Shown here piece after piece: positions 1 to 7,441 of a DNA stretch of 64,000 bases. The notes under the pieces are model-generated. The model ran no database searches. It saw only the letters and a program-made list of their open reading frames with translations, and was not told the origin of the DNA. Origin of the DNA: Competibacter_A sp002352125. GTDB taxonomy: Bacteria > Pseudomonadota > Gammaproteobacteria > Competibacterales > Competibacteraceae. Made by a program: the position numbers and the translations under genes. The stretch covers positions 1 through 64,000 of the forward strand of contig DAOROA010000021.1 in the NCBI GenBank assembly GCA_035441325.1. Reading direction: 5' to 3'. Position 1 is the stretch's first letter. Every line of letters starts with the position of its first letter.

Positions 1-41
1 GGCGATAAACTACCACTTGAATTGGTATAAATAAACTTAAT

Positions 42-378
42 TTACGGAGTATTAATCATCACCTCTATGCCTCGCCCAAAACAGTGCCGTTCGAAATGAC
101 TCCGCACGGCGGCGTAGTCGTTGCCGTGGTTCGCTTTGAGCACCAGCAGATCGTCGGCTTCGCGATCCACAATGCGTTGCGCGATGTCTTTTTGGCAGCC
201 CGTATCCACCAGCGTTACCCGTGCGTTTCCCAGCGCCAAACTGTCCAATAGCGCGGGAATGGCCGTGATCTCGTTTACAGATGACAATCACCAAGATATC
301 CATCAGCCGGTGCTCGACCTTGCCTAAACAGCGTGGATCATCCAGATCAGAAAAACGCTCGATCAGCTTACCAATCAA
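42..378 (-). pseudogene. ISAs1-family transposase remnant
   Basis: Two minus-strand reading frames together read as a decayed ISAs1-type DDE transposase. The upstream frame (378 down to about 280) gives the family's N-terminal segment with FSDLDDPR and KVEHRLMDILV. The other frame (287 to 42) gives the segment starting NEITAIPALLD and containing GCQKDIA and LVLKANHG. In intact members well over 100 residues separate these two parts, so the middle is deleted and the frames no longer match. The C-terminal third is also missing. No terminal inverted repeats were recognised. It is inactive; the family assignment rests on recalled motifs. Confidence 0.75.
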
Positions 379-401
379 GTTCGATGAGCCGGCGTCAACG
401 G

Positions 402-3032
402 TTAATTGGCAGTCCAGATCGTTTGGGCTAGAACCGCCAGGAGGGCTGCGCCTACGGTGAACAGAATCGTCGTGAAAGTCGCCGGCATGCTGAACCAGCG
501 GCGGGGTTTTCGTTGAGTTTCCATCGTTTCGACTGCCGCTTGGAGCAAGATCAATTTTTGTTCGACTTCCTGAAGCTGTTCGCCCTGAGCGGTTTTGGCC
601 GCAAGCAACTGATTTTGAAATTCGTGAATCCGTTGCGCGACGTTGGCGGCCATGGTTAAGACCTTTTCTTGAGTGAGCTTGCTGTCGGTCCGGATGGCTT
701 CGACGGTGGCGGATAAGCCGGTCAGGTGTTCGTGTTGCTCGTCCAATCTTGCTTCCAGTGCAGCAACGATGGAAGCGTGATCTTTTTGTCGAACTATTTC
801 GCCGAGTTGCTGAGAATCGGCTTTGGTTTCCTCTACGGCATCTTTCAGTGTGGCAATTTCCTGCTCCTGAACGCTTAACCCCTGTTCGAGGAGGCTGAGC
901 CGTCGCGGCGACTCCAGCTTTTCGAGCTGATGTTGGATATCCTGTATATCCGTTCTCAGGCTTTGAAATTGCTCGAAATTGCCGCTGAACGCCTGCGCTT
1001 GGCCGGTCAGGCGGGTTTCCAGCGCGGTCACGGCCTCCTGGAGCACTTCCAGATTTTGCTGGAGTTCCTGCTCGCGCGAATCGTCGATTTCAAAATTCGG
1101 ATGTTGCTCGACGACTGGAGACGCGGCGCCTTGTTGCTGAATTTGTTGAATTTCTTGCTGAATATCACCGATTTGGTCAGCGATATTCCGAGATTCCAGC
1201 CGTTGGTTTTCGAGCGTGGCGGTCAACGCAGCGATTTGCTGTTGCGTGGTTTGCCCTAGCGTATCCAGAGCTTCGGCGTGATCGGTCAAGGCGTCGTGCA
1301 GGGGTTGCAAATCGATCTCTGCGGGGGCCGGTGCTCGGGACAGGTTGCCGAGAGCGGTTTCGAGTTCGTCGAGACGTTGTTGCTGAGCGTGCAGTTGTTG
1401 CTGTATCGAGGCTTGTAACGCATCCAAATTTTCGGCTTGCGTCGATAGGGCGTCGTGCAGGGGTTGCAGGTCGATCTCTGTAGCGTGGGCCGGCGTTTGG
1501 GGCAGATTGCCGACGACGGTTTCGAATTCTTCGAGGCGCCGGTGTTGAGCGTACAGTTGTTGCCGTATCGAGGTTTGCAGTTCGTCCAGGGCTCCAGCCT
1601 GGGTAGCTACGGCATCGTGCAGGGGTTGCAAGTCGATTTCCGCTTTGGGGGCGGAGGCTTGGCGCAAGTCGTCGACGGTGGTTGCGAGTTCGCCGAAATG
1701 CTGCTGCTGGGTTTGCAGTTTTTCGGCCAGAGTGTTCCGCAGATTGGTTATGTATTCTTGCAGGTTCGCTAGGTCGTCCCGAAAGACGCTTAGATCTTCT
1801 CGAAGCTCTTGCTGCTCCTCTCGGGTCGTCGCGACGGTGGTTGCGAGTTCGCCGAGCCGCTCCTCGACGGCGGGTATCGTTGACTGGAGTGCGACGGTCT
1901 CGTCCGCAATGGCGGGGGAAGCGAACGGTTCCACGGCAGCGGTCGGGTCAGCGTCATCCGCCGCGGTCGGAGCGGGTAGCCCGGCACTGGCGGCGATGGT
2001 TTCTAAATGGCTCAAGCGATCTTGGTAAGCCGCCAGACCATCTCGCCAAGTTTGGTCGAGTTCCCGCAGCGTGTCGCTTTGAGTAGCTAGATCTGATTGC
2101 AAAACGTTCAGGATCTGGCGGGTGGAGCTGGTATCCGCCGATACTTTATTCAGCAAGGTTTCCAGATACTTCAGGCGATCTTGGTGTCTTTGCAGGTCCA
2201 GTCGGGCCTGTCCGGCGTCGGCGAGCGCATCGCGCTGGGTCTCGAACTCCGCTGTCAGGTGCGCGAGGTCTTGCCGGATCGTTTGCAGATCCTGCTGAGC
2301 CGCGACCGAAGATTCGGCGAATTCGTCTAGTCGGGTTTGCTGGGCTTGCAATTGGGGTTCGATGGCCTTGCTGGCATCGGCTATTTGGTTGAAAGCGTCC
2401 AGCATCCGGTCGTGTTGCTCGATATCCGTTTGCAGGCCAGCCAAGGCGCGCACGAGGGAACGGGCGTTTTGATCGAGGTGCGCGAGCTGGGATTCGAGCG
2501 CCGTCATCCGGTCTCGAATGGCGTCTCTCTCTTGGTCGTATGCCTGGAAGGAGCGCAGCGCATCTTGCAGCGTTCGCGCTTGGTCAGCCAGCCGTTCTTC
2601 TAGAGCGACGACGTGGGCGGCCGGCGCGGTTTGTTGTTCCAGGGCGGATTCCAGTTCCTGGCGCAAGGTAGTGCTTTGAGTTTGCAGGTCATCCGCCAGC
2701 GTCGCGAGGGTTTGCCGCGCGAGTTGCTGGTCTTGTTGCAGGCAAGTGGCTAGGGTTTCGACCTGGGTCAAGTGTTCGTCCAGCAGGCGGGCGTCGGTTT
2801 GCAGCTTGGCCAGTTGCGCGGTTTGCGCTTCGCAAGCGTTAGCGAGGGTGGCGAGCGTCTGCCGGTCGGCGTGCCGATCCTGCTGGAGCGCGGCAACCGA
2901 TGCAGCAACGGTGCGCGACAGTTCGTGCTGGGCGCCGGTTTCGGTTTCCAGCTCTCCCAATTTCCGGCGCAGGTTCTGGAAAAAATCGATTGTCCCCGCG
3001 AGGGAGGATTCGAATTCGGTCGCGTCGTTCAT
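402..3032 (-). CDS. Large coiled-coil protein with C-terminal membrane anchor
   Basis: This 876-residue protein is almost entirely heptad-rich and Gln/Glu/Leu/Ala-rich sequence, predicted to form long coiled coils. No catalytic motif is seen. Near the C-terminus, basic residues (KPRRW) precede one hydrophobic segment (about residues 848-870), and only a few residues follow it. With no N-terminal signal peptide, this suggests a tail-anchored inner-membrane protein with a cytoplasmic coiled coil. Around residues 465, 518 and 571 the motif IDLQPLHDA recurs with a spacing of about 53 residues, showing internal duplication that is also visible in the DNA. It lies alone between a transposase relic and a divergent pgi region. 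A role as a scaffold, tether or chromosome-organising protein is possible, but no function can be assigned. The ATG at 3032 is the first in the open frame. Confidence 0.8.
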   Translation of the reverse strand: MNDATEFESSLAGTIDFFQNLRRKLGELETETGAQHELSRTVAASVAALQQDRHADRQTLATLANACEAQTAQLAKLQTDARLLDEHLTQVETLATCLQQDQQLARQTLATLADDLQTQSTTLRQELESALEQQTAPAAHVVALEERLADQARTLQDALRSFQAYDQERDAIRDRMTALESQLAHLDQNARSLVRALAGLQTDIEQHDRMLDAFNQIADASKAIEPQLQAQQTRLDEFAESSVAAQQDLQTIRQDLAHLTAEFETQRDALADAGQARLDLQRHQDRLKYLETLLNKVSADTSSTRQILNVLQSDLATQSDTLRELDQTWRDGLAAYQDRLSHLETIAASAGLPAPTAADDADPTAAVEPFASPAIADETVALQSTIPAVEERLGELATTVATTREEQQELREDLSVFRDDLANLQEYITNLRNTLAEKLQTQQQHFGELATTVDDLRQASAPKAEIDLQPLHDAVATQAGALDELQTSIRQQLYAQHRRLEEFETVVGNLPQTPAHATEIDLQPLHDALSTQAENLDALQASIQQQLHAQQQRLDELETALGNLSRAPAPAEIDLQPLHDALTDHAEALDTLGQTTQQQIAALTATLENQRLESRNIADQIGDIQQEIQQIQQQGAASPVVEQHPNFEIDDSREQELQQNLEVLQEAVTALETRLTGQAQAFSGNFEQFQSLRTDIQDIQHQLEKLESPRRLSLLEQGLSVQEQEIATLKDAVEETKADSQQLGEIVRQKDHASIVAALEARLDEQHEHLTGLSATVEAIRTDSKLTQEKVLTMAANVAQRIHEFQNQLLAAKTAQGEQLQEVEQKLILLQAAVETMETQRKPRRWFSMPATFTTILFTVGAALLAVLAQTIWTAN
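1288..1641. repeat. Tandem ~160-bp intragenic repeat
   Basis: Three copies of a segment containing TCGTGCAGGGGTTGCA lie near 1294, 1454 and 1616, about 160 bp apart. They encode the 53-residue repeats of the coiled-coil protein. The copies have diverged, so this is an old duplication. Confidence 0.7.
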
Positions 3033-3472
3033 GGCGTCGCCTCGCTCGGGTTGGCTCGTAAAGCTCGACAGTATTAAAGCCGGACTTGCGTGTTGCGGCG
3101 TTCCCGCGAGACGGGGAATTTCGTCGCTCGTCGCGCGTTCCGGCTAGCTGCTTGCGTAGGATAAGTCCCGAAAACGGGATTTCGCAAAGTCCCGCGAATT
3201 AGTATGAGTATGACCGATTTTTGCCGCCTGGGGAGAGTATAGTGCGGTTCGAAATCGCATCGAAATACAATGATTCGATGGTTTTCTTGCAGGGAGAGGG
3301 CGGACGATGAAATCGCGCCATTCGACAGCTACCCCAGCGGAAACTATAGTAAGTCCCAAGACCATGCGGGCGAGTGGCGGTGGCGCGATATTGCTGGCCA
3401 ACGCCCGGTTCAGATGGTCCGCGCTCATCCGGTTTCGCCAGCATTTCAACAACCTGATTAAGGAAGCTGTCC
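3033..3472. other. Intergenic region upstream of pgi and the coiled-coil gene
   Basis: These 440 bp separate two divergent genes. I see no convincing coding sequence. A small hairpin, TCCCG-AAAA-CGGGA, lies at 3166-3179. Promoters for both flanking genes presumably lie here, but I could not pick a strong -35/-10 pair. Confidence 0.4.
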
Positions 3473-5113
3473 ATGTCCGTTCCCAGCAACCTGCCGGTCT
3501 GGCAAGAACTGAAAGCCCATCATGCCGTCGTCGCCGACCTGCACCTGCGCGACTTGTTCGCTGCCGATCCCGAGCGTTTCGCCCGGTTCTCCCGGCGGTT
3601 TGGCGATCTGTTGATCGACTTTTCCAAGCATCGCATTACCGAGGAAACGCTCGGTTTGCTCGTCGAGCTAGCCCGCCAAATGCAGGTGCCGGCCTGGGTC
3701 GAACGGATGTTCGGCGGCGAGATCATCAATCACACCGAGCACCGGGCCGTGCTGCACGTCGCCCTGCGCAACCGGAGCAACCGGCCGATCTTCGTCAAGG
3801 GACAGGACGTGATGCCGGAGGTGAACGCGGTGCTGGAACACGCGCGCAAGTTCGCCGACCAAATCCGGCGCGGCAAGTGGCGCGGCCACACCGGCAAGCG
3901 TATCCGCGATGTGGTCAACATCGGCATCGGCGGTTCCGATCTGGGCCCGAAAATGATCTGCCAAGCGCTGGAACCCTACGGTGACCCGACCCTGCGGATG
4001 CATTTCGTTTCCAACGTAGACGGTGCCCACATCAGCCACGTCTTGGCCGAGTGCGACCCCGAGAGCACCCTGTTCATCGTCGCTTCCAAGACGTTCACCA
4101 CCCAGGAAACCATGACCAACGCCCATACCGCCCGCGCTTGGCTGGTCAAGGAGCTAGGCGACGAGTCGGCGGTGGCCAAGCATTTCGTGGCGGTGTCCAC
4201 CAACGCCGAGGGCGTGAGCAAGTTCGGCATCGACACGGCCAACATGTTCGGATTTTGGGATTGGGTCGGCGGGCGCTATTCGCTGTGGTCGGCCATCGGC
4301 CTGCCGATCATCGTGTATCTTGGCATGGATCATTTCATCGAATTGCTGGACGGTGCACACGCGATGGACGAGCATTTCCGGACTACCCCGCTAGAGGAAA
4401 ATCTGCCGGTGATTCTGGCGCTGCTGGGGGTCTGGTATCTCGATTTCTTCGGCGCCGACAGCCATGTCATGCTGGTTTACGACGATTACCTGCGCTCGCT
4501 GCCGGACTACTTGCAGCAACTGGACATGGAGAGCAACGGCAAATCCATCGACCGCGACGGCCAGATGGTCGAGGTCAAGACCGGTCCGATTCTGTGGGGC
4601 GGCTTGGGCAACAACGGCCAGCACGCTTTTTATCAGTTGTTGCACCAGGGAACGCATCTGGTGCCGGCCGATTTTCTCGCTCCGGCCCACAGCGCCAATC
4701 CGATCGGTGACCATCACCCGATTCTGCTGGCCAACTGTCTGGCCCAGGCCGAGGCGATGATGGTCGGCAAGACCGAAGCGCAGGCCCGCGCCGAACTGGA
4801 AAAGCAAGGATTGAGCGGCGAGGCGCTGGAGAAGCTGTTGCCCTACAAAATTTTCCCCGGTAACCGGCCCAGCACCAGCCTGTTTTACCGGCGCTTGACG
4901 CCGCAGGTTTTGGGCTCGCTGATCGCGCTTTACGAACACAAGGTGTTCGTCCAGGGCGTGGTCTGGAACATCAATTCCTTCGATCAGTGGGGCGTGGAGC
5001 TGGGCAAACAACTGGCGAACGCCATTTTGCCGGAACTGAAAGGCACCCGGCCGGCCGCCGGGCACGATGCCTCTACTCTCGGTTTGATCAACTTCTGCCG
5101 CGAGGAAACCTGA
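3473..5113 (+). CDS. pgi: Glucose-6-phosphate isomerase
   Basis: This cytoplasmic enzyme interconverts glucose-6-phosphate and fructose-6-phosphate, linking glycolysis and gluconeogenesis to glycogen. The 546-residue length is typical of bacterial Pgi. Visible family landmarks include the sugar-phosphate loop region NIGIGGSDLGPKM, the SKTFTTQET phosphate-binding segment, the signature DWVGGRYSLWSAIGLP, the catalytic-region ESNGKS and the C-terminal SFDQWGVELGK. The start at 3473 follows an AAGGAAG ribosome-binding site at suitable spacing. It is apparently monocistronic and converges on the entericidin gene. Together with pgm at 38.5-40.1 kb it supports an active sugar-phosphate/glycogen metabolism. 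Nothing appears truncated. Confidence 0.97.
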   Translation: MSVPSNLPVWQELKAHHAVVADLHLRDLFAADPERFARFSRRFGDLLIDFSKHRITEETLGLLVELARQMQVPAWVERMFGGEIINHTEHRAVLHVALRNRSNRPIFVKGQDVMPEVNAVLEHARKFADQIRRGKWRGHTGKRIRDVVNIGIGGSDLGPKMICQALEPYGDPTLRMHFVSNVDGAHISHVLAECDPESTLFIVASKTFTTQETMTNAHTARAWLVKELGDESAVAKHFVAVSTNAEGVSKFGIDTANMFGFWDWVGGRYSLWSAIGLPIIVYLGMDHFIELLDGAHAMDEHFRTTPLEENLPVILALLGVWYLDFFGADSHVMLVYDDYLRSLPDYLQQLDMESNGKSIDRDGQMVEVKTGPILWGGLGNNGQHAFYQLLHQGTHLVPADFLAPAHSANPIGDHHPILLANCLAQAEAMMVGKTEAQARAELEKQGLSGEALEKLLPYKIFPGNRPSTSLFYRRLTPQVLGSLIALYEHKVFVQGVVWNINSFDQWGVELGKQLANAILPELKGTRPAAGHDASTLGLINFCREET

Positions 5114-5120
5114 TATTCGT

Positions 5121-5159
5121 GGGGTGGTTCGGTACCGTGCTGCGTACCCGGACCACCCC
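5121..5159. terminator. Hairpin between convergent pgi and entericidin genes
   Basis: GGGGTGGT (5121-5128) pairs with ACCACCCC (5152-5159). An inner GGTAC/GTACC stem closes an eight-base loop. It sits just after the pgi stop and before the end of the convergent entericidin gene. No long T-run follows on either strand, so it is an imperfect candidate for a bidirectional terminator. Confidence 0.4.
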
Positions 5160-5178
5160 CGCCATTCGCGACCTCGGT

Positions 5179-5337
5179 TTAGTAGGATTTTGTCGCTTCG
5201 GCCTTGCGCTCGATGGCTTGACCGGCGGATTTGATATCTTGCCCGGCTCCCTTGACGGTGTTGCAGGCGCTCAGATTGATCCCCAGCAGCACCGGCAGGC
5301 CGAACAAAAAAACCAGAAGGATCGGCTTGTGCTTCAT
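5179..5337 (-). CDS. Entericidin A/B family lipoprotein
   Basis: This small lipoprotein of about 52 residues starts MKHKPILLVFLFGL, followed by a hydrophobic signal segment and the lipobox LSAC. The mature part begins CNTVKGAGQDIKSAGQAIE, which is the diagnostic entericidin pattern (CNTxxGxGxDxxxxGxxIE). Entericidins are small membrane lipoproteins, in Escherichia coli an antidote/toxin pair linked to stationary-phase lysis. Many proteobacteria carry a single copy of unclear role. An in-frame ATG ten codons upstream exists, but the start at 5337 is preferred: it follows GAGGA and gives a proper signal peptide. No second entericidin gene is adjacent. Confidence 0.88.
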   Translation of the reverse strand: MKHKPILLVFLFGLPVLLGINLSACNTVKGAGQDIKSAGQAIERKAEATKSY

Positions 5338-5541
5338 GGATTCGGAATCCTCTACAAAATTCGCCAAGGGCCGAGATTATAGCGAATGCGGCAGCAGGTG
5401 TCGGCGCGACCGTCGCGTCTCGATCTGGCGAACGGTGGCAAACCGAGGTCGCCATGACGATGGTTTGGAATGCTTGATATACTGAATCGTCACCAATTAT
5501 TCATCTGTCCACAACAAAACCGACTATAGGAGGACAACCCG

Positions 5542-5802
5542 ATGCTGGGCGAGAGCCACGATCTGTTTCACGAATTTCCCGAATACAAGAATCGCATCGC
5601 CGAATTGAAGGCCGCCGATCCCAGGTTCGCGGAGCTGTACGACGAGTATCATGCCGTCAACGACGAAGTAGAACGCATCGAACTCCAGGTCGAGACGCCG
5701 TCCGACACGTACACCGAAACCCTGAAAAAGAAGCGCCTGCACCTGAAAGACGAAATTTACGCTATTTTGCGCAAAGTGGCCTGCATCCAAGCGCTGGCCT
5801 GA
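5542..5802 (+). CDS. YdcH-family (DUF465) small protein
   Basis: This 86-residue charged helical protein starts MLGESHDLFHEFPEY and contains the pattern RIAELKAADPRFAELYDEYHAVNDEVERIE. That pattern is characteristic of the YdcH/DUF465 family of short cytoplasmic proteins predicted to form a helical hairpin. Function is unknown in the family; many members are abundant stress or stationary-phase proteins. A strong AGGAGG ribosome-binding site lies just upstream. It converges with the minus-strand membrane-protein gene that ends at 5824, only 21 bp away. Family assignment is from recalled sequence patterns. Confidence 0.88.
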   Translation: MLGESHDLFHEFPEYKNRIAELKAADPRFAELYDEYHAVNDEVERIELQVETPSDTYTETLKKKRLHLKDEIYAILRKVACIQALA

Positions 5803-5823
5803 GGCTGTATCTCGTTCGGCGCA

Positions 5824-6225
5824 TCAAACGGTTGGCGGTAGGTTGCCGCCGCCGTTTGCGATGTTGCCGGCCGAGTCCGCCACCGGTCGATCACCGGTGG
5901 CGGAACGATTGGTCGAAGATTTGGTACGGCGTGGCCGCGCCGGTTCCACCGGTATCGCCGGTTCCGCCGCTCTAGCAGGCAGTCGCCGCTGGAGACCGGC
6001 CAACTCGTCGGTTGGCGATTTGGAGCCGCCACGCGCGCGGCGCAGCCAGCCAAGCAAGCGGCGCTCCAAAGCGTCCTGGCTGGCTGGCGGCAAATCCCGG
6101 AATATGAACCCACCGACGCCGAGCAGTAAGGCCAACCCGCCTAGAAAAGAGACCAGCGGCTGCATGAAGGCGATGGCCAGCGCAGCTAGCAGCATCAGCA
6201 AGATGTGTCGGATCTTCAAGTGCAT
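5824..6225 (-). CDS. Small membrane protein of unknown function, partner of PP2C gene
   Basis: This 133-residue protein begins MHLKIRHILLMLLAALAIAFMQP. Two hydrophobic segments (about residues 5-22 and 26-42) are followed by a polar, Pro/Arg/Ser-rich tail of about 90 residues that looks disordered. I recognise no family. Upstream in-frame ATGs exist inside the PP2C gene, but the start at 6225 follows GGAGACC and gives a sensible N-terminus. It begins 23 bp after the PP2C stop, so the two genes are probably co-transcribed. Position suggests a membrane partner of the kinase/phosphatase module, which is inference only. Confidence 0.65.
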   Translation of the reverse strand: MHLKIRHILLMLLAALAIAFMQPLVSFLGGLALLLGVGGFIFRDLPPASQDALERRLLGWLRRARGGSKSPTDELAGLQRRLPARAAEPAIPVEPARPRRTKSSTNRSATGDRPVADSAGNIANGGGNLPPTV

Positions 6226-6248
6226 GGTCTCCAACGGACGGTTCAAAA

Positions 6249-7253
6249 TCAGTTTGGCGAAGGACCGGCCGGGCCGGTTTTGCGCAAGAGAATAACCGTG
6301 CAGTTGTCGTCTGGTTGGCTCTGCTGTTGCCGGATGGAATCGGCCAAGTCGGCGAGCAACGCGTCGAGGAGTTCTTCGAGAGAACGATGCGGCCAAGCGA
6401 GCAGCGCCGGCCAGCGCCGGATGAACGCCTGCGGGTTGGAGAGGTGCCAGAGCCCATCGCTGGCGAGCAGATAAACCCAGCCCGATTCCAGCGTCAACGG
6501 GCGGCGGTCGCTTAAGCCGCGCAGAAACAGCGGCAAGTTACCATCGTGCAGCACGAACAACTCTGCAGCGATAGATTCTACGTACAGGCTCGGTATGCCG
6601 AGGGTGCTGCCTAGAACGAAGGCTTGACTGATCTGGGAATTGGGCCGGCTGTGCACCTGCTGCAACCATTGGGCGCTATCGACCAAGCCGAGCAATGCGA
6701 GGTGAGTAGCCGGCACATGATCGACAGTCAAACACTGTACCTGCTGCTCGTCGACGGCGTAAACTCGCGAATCGCCGACGTGAAACAGCAAGGCGGAGCC
6801 AATGACGGGGATTTCCAGAACGATCAACGTGCAGCCGGTTTCCAGACCGGCCGCTTGAAATTCCCGATAAAGCCGCCCGTGCAGCGCATCCAGAGCGCTG
6901 GAAAGCTGGTCGAGATCGGCGGTGGCGGGCAATTCGAGCAAACCCTCGATGGTTCTTTCGGCAGCTTCCCGGCCGTGGCTATGGCCTCCCATGCCGTCCA
7001 GCACGGCGAGACGCCGGTGGCCGGGTGGCCAATCCGGTAACTGCGATCGCATTTCTTGCTCGTTGCGTAGAAAACGGGCACAACCTTGCCCATCGACCAC
7101 CAAATAATTGTCCTGATTGTCGCGACGTCCGCGATTGGTCGGCGAGCGCAAGGATCGCACGGCAACTTCCAACGAGCCGTCGTCTAAGTCGGACAACGTT
7201 TGTTCTGAGGCATCGACGGAGTTCACGGCAAGATCGCTGATGTGATTATGCAT
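6249..7253 (-). CDS. PP2C-family Ser/Thr protein phosphatase
   Basis: This 334-residue PP2C/PPM-type metal-dependent phosphatase would remove phosphate from Ser/Thr residues. It carries the usual metal-binding motifs in order: RRDNQDNYLV near residues 43-52, LDGMGGHSHGREAA near residues 85-98, LLASDGLW in the C-terminal third and the terminal DDNCTVILL. An N-terminal extension of about 35 residues has no recognised domain. There is no signal peptide, so it is cytoplasmic. It is divergent from the pseudokinase-SUMF1 gene across 188 bp, and the operon opposite also contains an active Ser/Thr kinase. Such phosphatases usually oppose a neighbouring Hanks-type kinase, so the kinase at 13.9-15.9 kb is its likely counterpart (inference). 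The start codon at 7253 lacks a strong ribosome-binding site. Confidence 0.92.
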   Translation of the reverse strand: MHNHISDLAVNSVDASEQTLSDLDDGSLEVAVRSLRSPTNRGRRDNQDNYLVVDGQGCARFLRNEQEMRSQLPDWPPGHRRLAVLDGMGGHSHGREAAERTIEGLLELPATADLDQLSSALDALHGRLYREFQAAGLETGCTLIVLEIPVIGSALLFHVGDSRVYAVDEQQVQCLTVDHVPATHLALLGLVDSAQWLQQVHSRPNSQISQAFVLGSTLGIPSLYVESIAAELFVLHDGNLPLFLRGLSDRRPLTLESGWVYLLASDGLWHLSNPQAFIRRWPALLAWPHRSLEELLDALLADLADSIRQQQSQPDDNCTVILLRKTGPAGPSPN

Positions 7254-7441
7254 CGGAAAAAACCCATTATCATGCTGCGGACACGGTATCGCAATGCGAA
7301 ACCAAGCGATCTCGTAGAGGCAGCTTCCGGGTGCGGGTATGCCAGGGAATTTCGTCCTTCTGCTAGACTAAACGATAATCGGCTCGGCTTGGGTCATCGT
7401 TCGAACAAAATCTTTTGAACCATCTGGCGAATACGTGACGT

